A stretch of 5,640 bases of DNA, taken from positions 1 through 5,640 of the forward strand of contig CALGGD010000050.1 of NCBI GenBank assembly GCA_937916185.1, read 5' to 3'. How positions within the stretch are numbered: the first letter of the stretch is position 1; every line of letters begins with the position of its first letter. The notes below the pieces were generated by a model. The model saw nothing but the letters and a program-made list of their open reading frames with translations. It had not been told where the DNA came from and made no database searches. This document shows positions 4,308-5,640 of the stretch, piece after piece. Both the position numbers and the translations under genes were made by a program. The stretch is from an uncultured Oxalobacter sp. (lineage in GTDB: Bacteria; Pseudomonadota; Gammaproteobacteria; Burkholderiales; Burkholderiaceae_D).

Positions 4308-5414
4308 ATGGACCAGTCCCAGAAACCGCAATATACCTGCACGGCATGTGGAGCAAAACTTGAGTATGCTCCGGGCGCACAGGCCTTGCAGTGTCCATAT
4401 TGTGGTGCCAAGGTTGATATCGCAACCGGCAGGGAAACGCCCCATTCCAATGATTCCCGGTATGTCGTTCCGATGACGATTGACCGGCAGCAGTTGCAGA
4501 ATGCGGCATACAAGTACATGTTCTCCCAAGAGGATGCGCCTGATGACATCCTGGACTATGCGACATTCACCAAGACCACGCTCCGGTATGTCCCCTGCTA
4601 TGTCTTTGACGGGCATTACCAGGCTGTCTGGACGGCGTCTTTCGGTTATGACCGGACAGAGCGCTATATGGTCAATGGGAAGATGCAGAGGCGTACCGTG
4701 ACTGACTGGCGGCCAGCCAATGGTCAGGATTTCGGGGACTTCAGGGTTATGTCTTATGCCGGGGAACCGCTTCCTGGACAGGTTGTCGCAATGGTCGAAA
4801 GCTCTTCTGGACTTGAGAACATGAAGAACTATGATCCGGCGTATCTCATCAACTCGGAGGTCAGCGAGTTTGCGGCAACTGCAGAAGAAATCTATCAGCA
4901 GGATGGTGAGAACAAGGTCAATGCGGTCATTGAGCAGAACATCTATAAACATGCGCAAGGTGACCGGCAGCGTGACTGGCGGTGGAAGAGTGAGGTTCAG
5001 AAGGAGTCCGTTCCTGTCCTTGTCCCTGTCGGTCAAATGACATTTGAATACAAGGGCAATGAATATACTGTCTGGTGTGACGGGACTGATGATGGTGTGT
5101 TTTCGGGCGATGCATTGCCTGTCGATACAGAACGCAGCAAGAAGATCCATATGGGGCATATCCCATGGGTCGGCACAGTCATCGGTGCCATTGCCGGGTA
5201 TTTCCTTTTCAAGGAAACCTATACCTGGTGGGCATTTGTGATTCCGATTGTGGTCATGTTCCTGTTCTGGATCCTGCGCCGTGCCAGCATCAAGAGCTAT
5301 TCCCGCAAGCTGAAACAGCGCAGCCTGACCAATTACGAAGGTGGGCGTGCGTATCCGCGGCAGAGCGTTTTGCGCGCCCTGGCCGACACGCTGGGCGTCA
5401 CGGTGGACTTTTAA
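4308..5414 (+). CDS. YdjG-like zinc-ribbon membrane protein
   Basis: ATG 4308 follows AAGAAGGA with a spacer of about 10 bases. The 368-aa protein begins with a zinc ribbon: C11-x2-C14 and C29-x2-C32, the second knuckle reading CPYCG. A long soluble domain follows (about 48-280), starting SRYVVPMTIDRQQLQNAAYKY, with YVPCYVFDGHY and aromatic strands (WTASFGYDRTERYMVNGK). Two closely spaced membrane helices come next (about 285-301 and 306-323) with a short turn, then a basic cytoplasmic tail (RRASIKSYSRKLKQRS). The N-terminal zinc ribbon plus C-terminal membrane helices and the SPFH neighbour match the YdjG arrangement of B. subtilis. Such proteins are often loosely annotated as primosomal/helicase or TFIIB-type zinc-ribbon proteins; no helicase motif is present. 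It probably anchors the SPFH protein through the ribbon or soluble domain. The functional assignment is by gene order and layout. Confidence 0.87.
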   Translation: MDQSQKPQYTCTACGAKLEYAPGAQALQCPYCGAKVDIATGRETPHSNDSRYVVPMTIDRQQLQNAAYKYMFSQEDAPDDILDYATFTKTTLRYVPCYVFDGHYQAVWTASFGYDRTERYMVNGKMQRRTVTDWRPANGQDFGDFRVMSYAGEPLPGQVVAMVESSSGLENMKNYDPAYLINSEVSEFAATAEEIYQQDGENKVNAVIEQNIYKHAQGDRQRDWRWKSEVQKESVPVLVPVGQMTFEYKGNEYTVWCDGTDDGVFSGDALPVDTERSKKIHMGHIPWVGTVIGAIAGYFLFKETYTWWAFVIPIVVMFLFWILRRASIKSYSRKLKQRSLTNYEGGRAYPRQSVLRALADTLGVTVDF

Positions 5415-5440
5415 GACGCCCGCAAAAAGCCCACCCCCTA

Positions 5441-5459
5441 CCCCTCCCCAAGGGAGGGG
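5441..5459. repeat. REP-like GC hairpin after the zinc-ribbon gene
   Basis: CCCCTCCC (5441-5448) pairs perfectly with GGGAGGGG (5452-5459) over a 3-base loop, preceded by a C-rich run from 5431. Dispersed palindromes of this kind occur in many bacterial genomes between convergent or terminal genes. There is no T-tract on the plus strand; on the minus strand the C-rich arm is followed within about 12 bases by CTTTTTG. It may act as a 3' mRNA barrier for the operon. Confidence 0.7.
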
Positions 5460-5514
5460 AGTTAAGATAGATAATTTTCCCGTAATTGTTACCCTACAAC
5501 AGGAAATGAACGAC

Positions 5515-5570
5515 ATAAGATAAATAAGACGATATAAGATAAATAAGACGACAAAGATGAATAAGATGAT
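5515..5570 (+). repeat. A/T-rich 19-bp tandem repeat, about three units
   Basis: The unit ATAAGATAAATAAGACGAT (5515-5533) is repeated at 5534-5552 with one change at the last base. A degenerate third copy (5553-5570, 18 bases, AAAGATGAATAAGATGAT) follows, then TAAGACAATAAAA. There are no spacers, so this is not a CRISPR array. Slippage or an A/T-rich binding array are possible. Confidence 0.8.
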
Positions 5571-5640
5571 TAAGACAATAAAAAAAGCTTGCGCCACCAT
5601 CCTCGCGCCTTTATCTATATCAACATCCCTCCCTTTGGGA
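5557..5640 (+). CDS. Possible start of a secreted or membrane protein gene, partial
   Basis: A frame from ATG 5557 is open to the right edge for 28 codons. It reads MNKMIKTIKKACATILAPLS and continues with Ile/Ser/Thr and LPLG, so it has a basic N-region and a mildly hydrophobic stretch like a signal peptide. The ribosome site is poor, the first codons derive from the tandem repeat and the last visible ones from a REP-like palindrome, so it may be chance. I leave it as tentative. Confidence 0.25.
   Translation, partial: MNKMIKTIKKACATILAPLSISTSLPLG

Larger units (their letters stand above)
5446..5640. repeat. Candidate MITE/BIME-like unit bounded by inverted REP-like ends, right end cut by the window
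   Basis: The left end (5446-5475) and the reverse complement of the right end (5640-5611) align closely. Both contain CCC-AA(A)-GGGAGGG, then GTT, then ATAGATAA, with about 22 of 26 positions alike and a single-base indel. The interior of about 140 bases is A/T-rich and holds tandem repeats. Two REP hairpins in opposite orientation around a short insert are characteristic of BIME or MITE elements. The right hairpin's second arm lies outside the window. Confidence 0.5.

Noticed and set aside
5515..5570. CRISPR array
   Set aside because: Units are 18-19 bp, directly abutting without unique spacers, and A/T-rich; no cas genes are present.
4122..5600. Minus-strand open frame of 492 codons antisense to the zinc-ribbon gene
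   Set aside because: The plus-strand frame has a zinc ribbon, membrane helices, a ribosome site and operon context. The antisense frame crosses a REP palindrome and tandem repeats and shows no family features, so it is a shadow.

Overview
The window looks like bacterial chromosome of roughly 50% GC with tightly packed accessory and housekeeping-type genes. Shine-Dalgarno sequences are strong (AAGGAGG, GGAGG, AAAGGA), there is no rRNA or tRNA, and no gene pins the taxon. The right-hand operon has relatives in many phyla, so the host can only be called an unassigned bacterium. A Gram-negative, proteobacterial host is a guess from overall style.

Left region (1-1350, minus strand). A run of very small genes reads right to left: a 33-residue hydrophobic peptide (1040-1141) behind a structured leader, then three compact hypothetical genes of 88, 73 and 82 aa (958-692, 674-453, 441-193), each with its own good ribosome site. 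A separate sigma70-type promoter (148-176) with a 14-bp palindrome just downstream drives the first 38 codons of a gene that leaves the window at its left edge. That fragment resembles the small BrnT / 'ADP-ribosyl-(dinitrogen reductase) hydrolase'-annotated family, which is often found in toxin-antitoxin-like settings. The cluster looks like accessory or mobile-type DNA.

Middle region (about 1345-2184). About 800 bases hold no gene I can defend. Long frames are open on both strands, but their translations are rich in Trp, Cys, His or Pro and look like composition artefacts. A stacked direct repeat of the form CTGTGA (2184-2217), built like an OmpR/PhoB-family operator, and a TTGAAA/TACAGT promoter (2303-2331) mark the start of the next transcription unit.

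Right region (2379-5414, plus strand). Three genes lie in series. The first is a YdjI-type SPFH ('virion core protein'-like) protein with a Met/Gly/Gln-rich linker and a C-terminal SHOCT segment. The second is a four-helix membrane protein with a soluble tail. The third is a YdjG-like protein with an N-terminal CxxC...CxxC zinc ribbon and two C-terminal membrane helices. By analogy with Bacillus subtilis YdjFGHI, in which the membrane partners recruit the SPFH protein and PspA, this is probably a membrane-associated envelope or stress complex. Here no PspA and no TPM-domain YdjH is visible, and an unrecognised four-helix protein takes the middle position. A strong intrinsic terminator or attenuator sits after the SPFH gene, so the SPFH protein may be made in excess over its membrane partners.

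Right edge (5415-5640). A REP-like GC hairpin, an AT-rich 19-bp tandem repeat and a second, oppositely oriented copy of the hairpin end form a MITE/BIME-like unit of about 200 bp. A possible gene start (5557) lies inside it.
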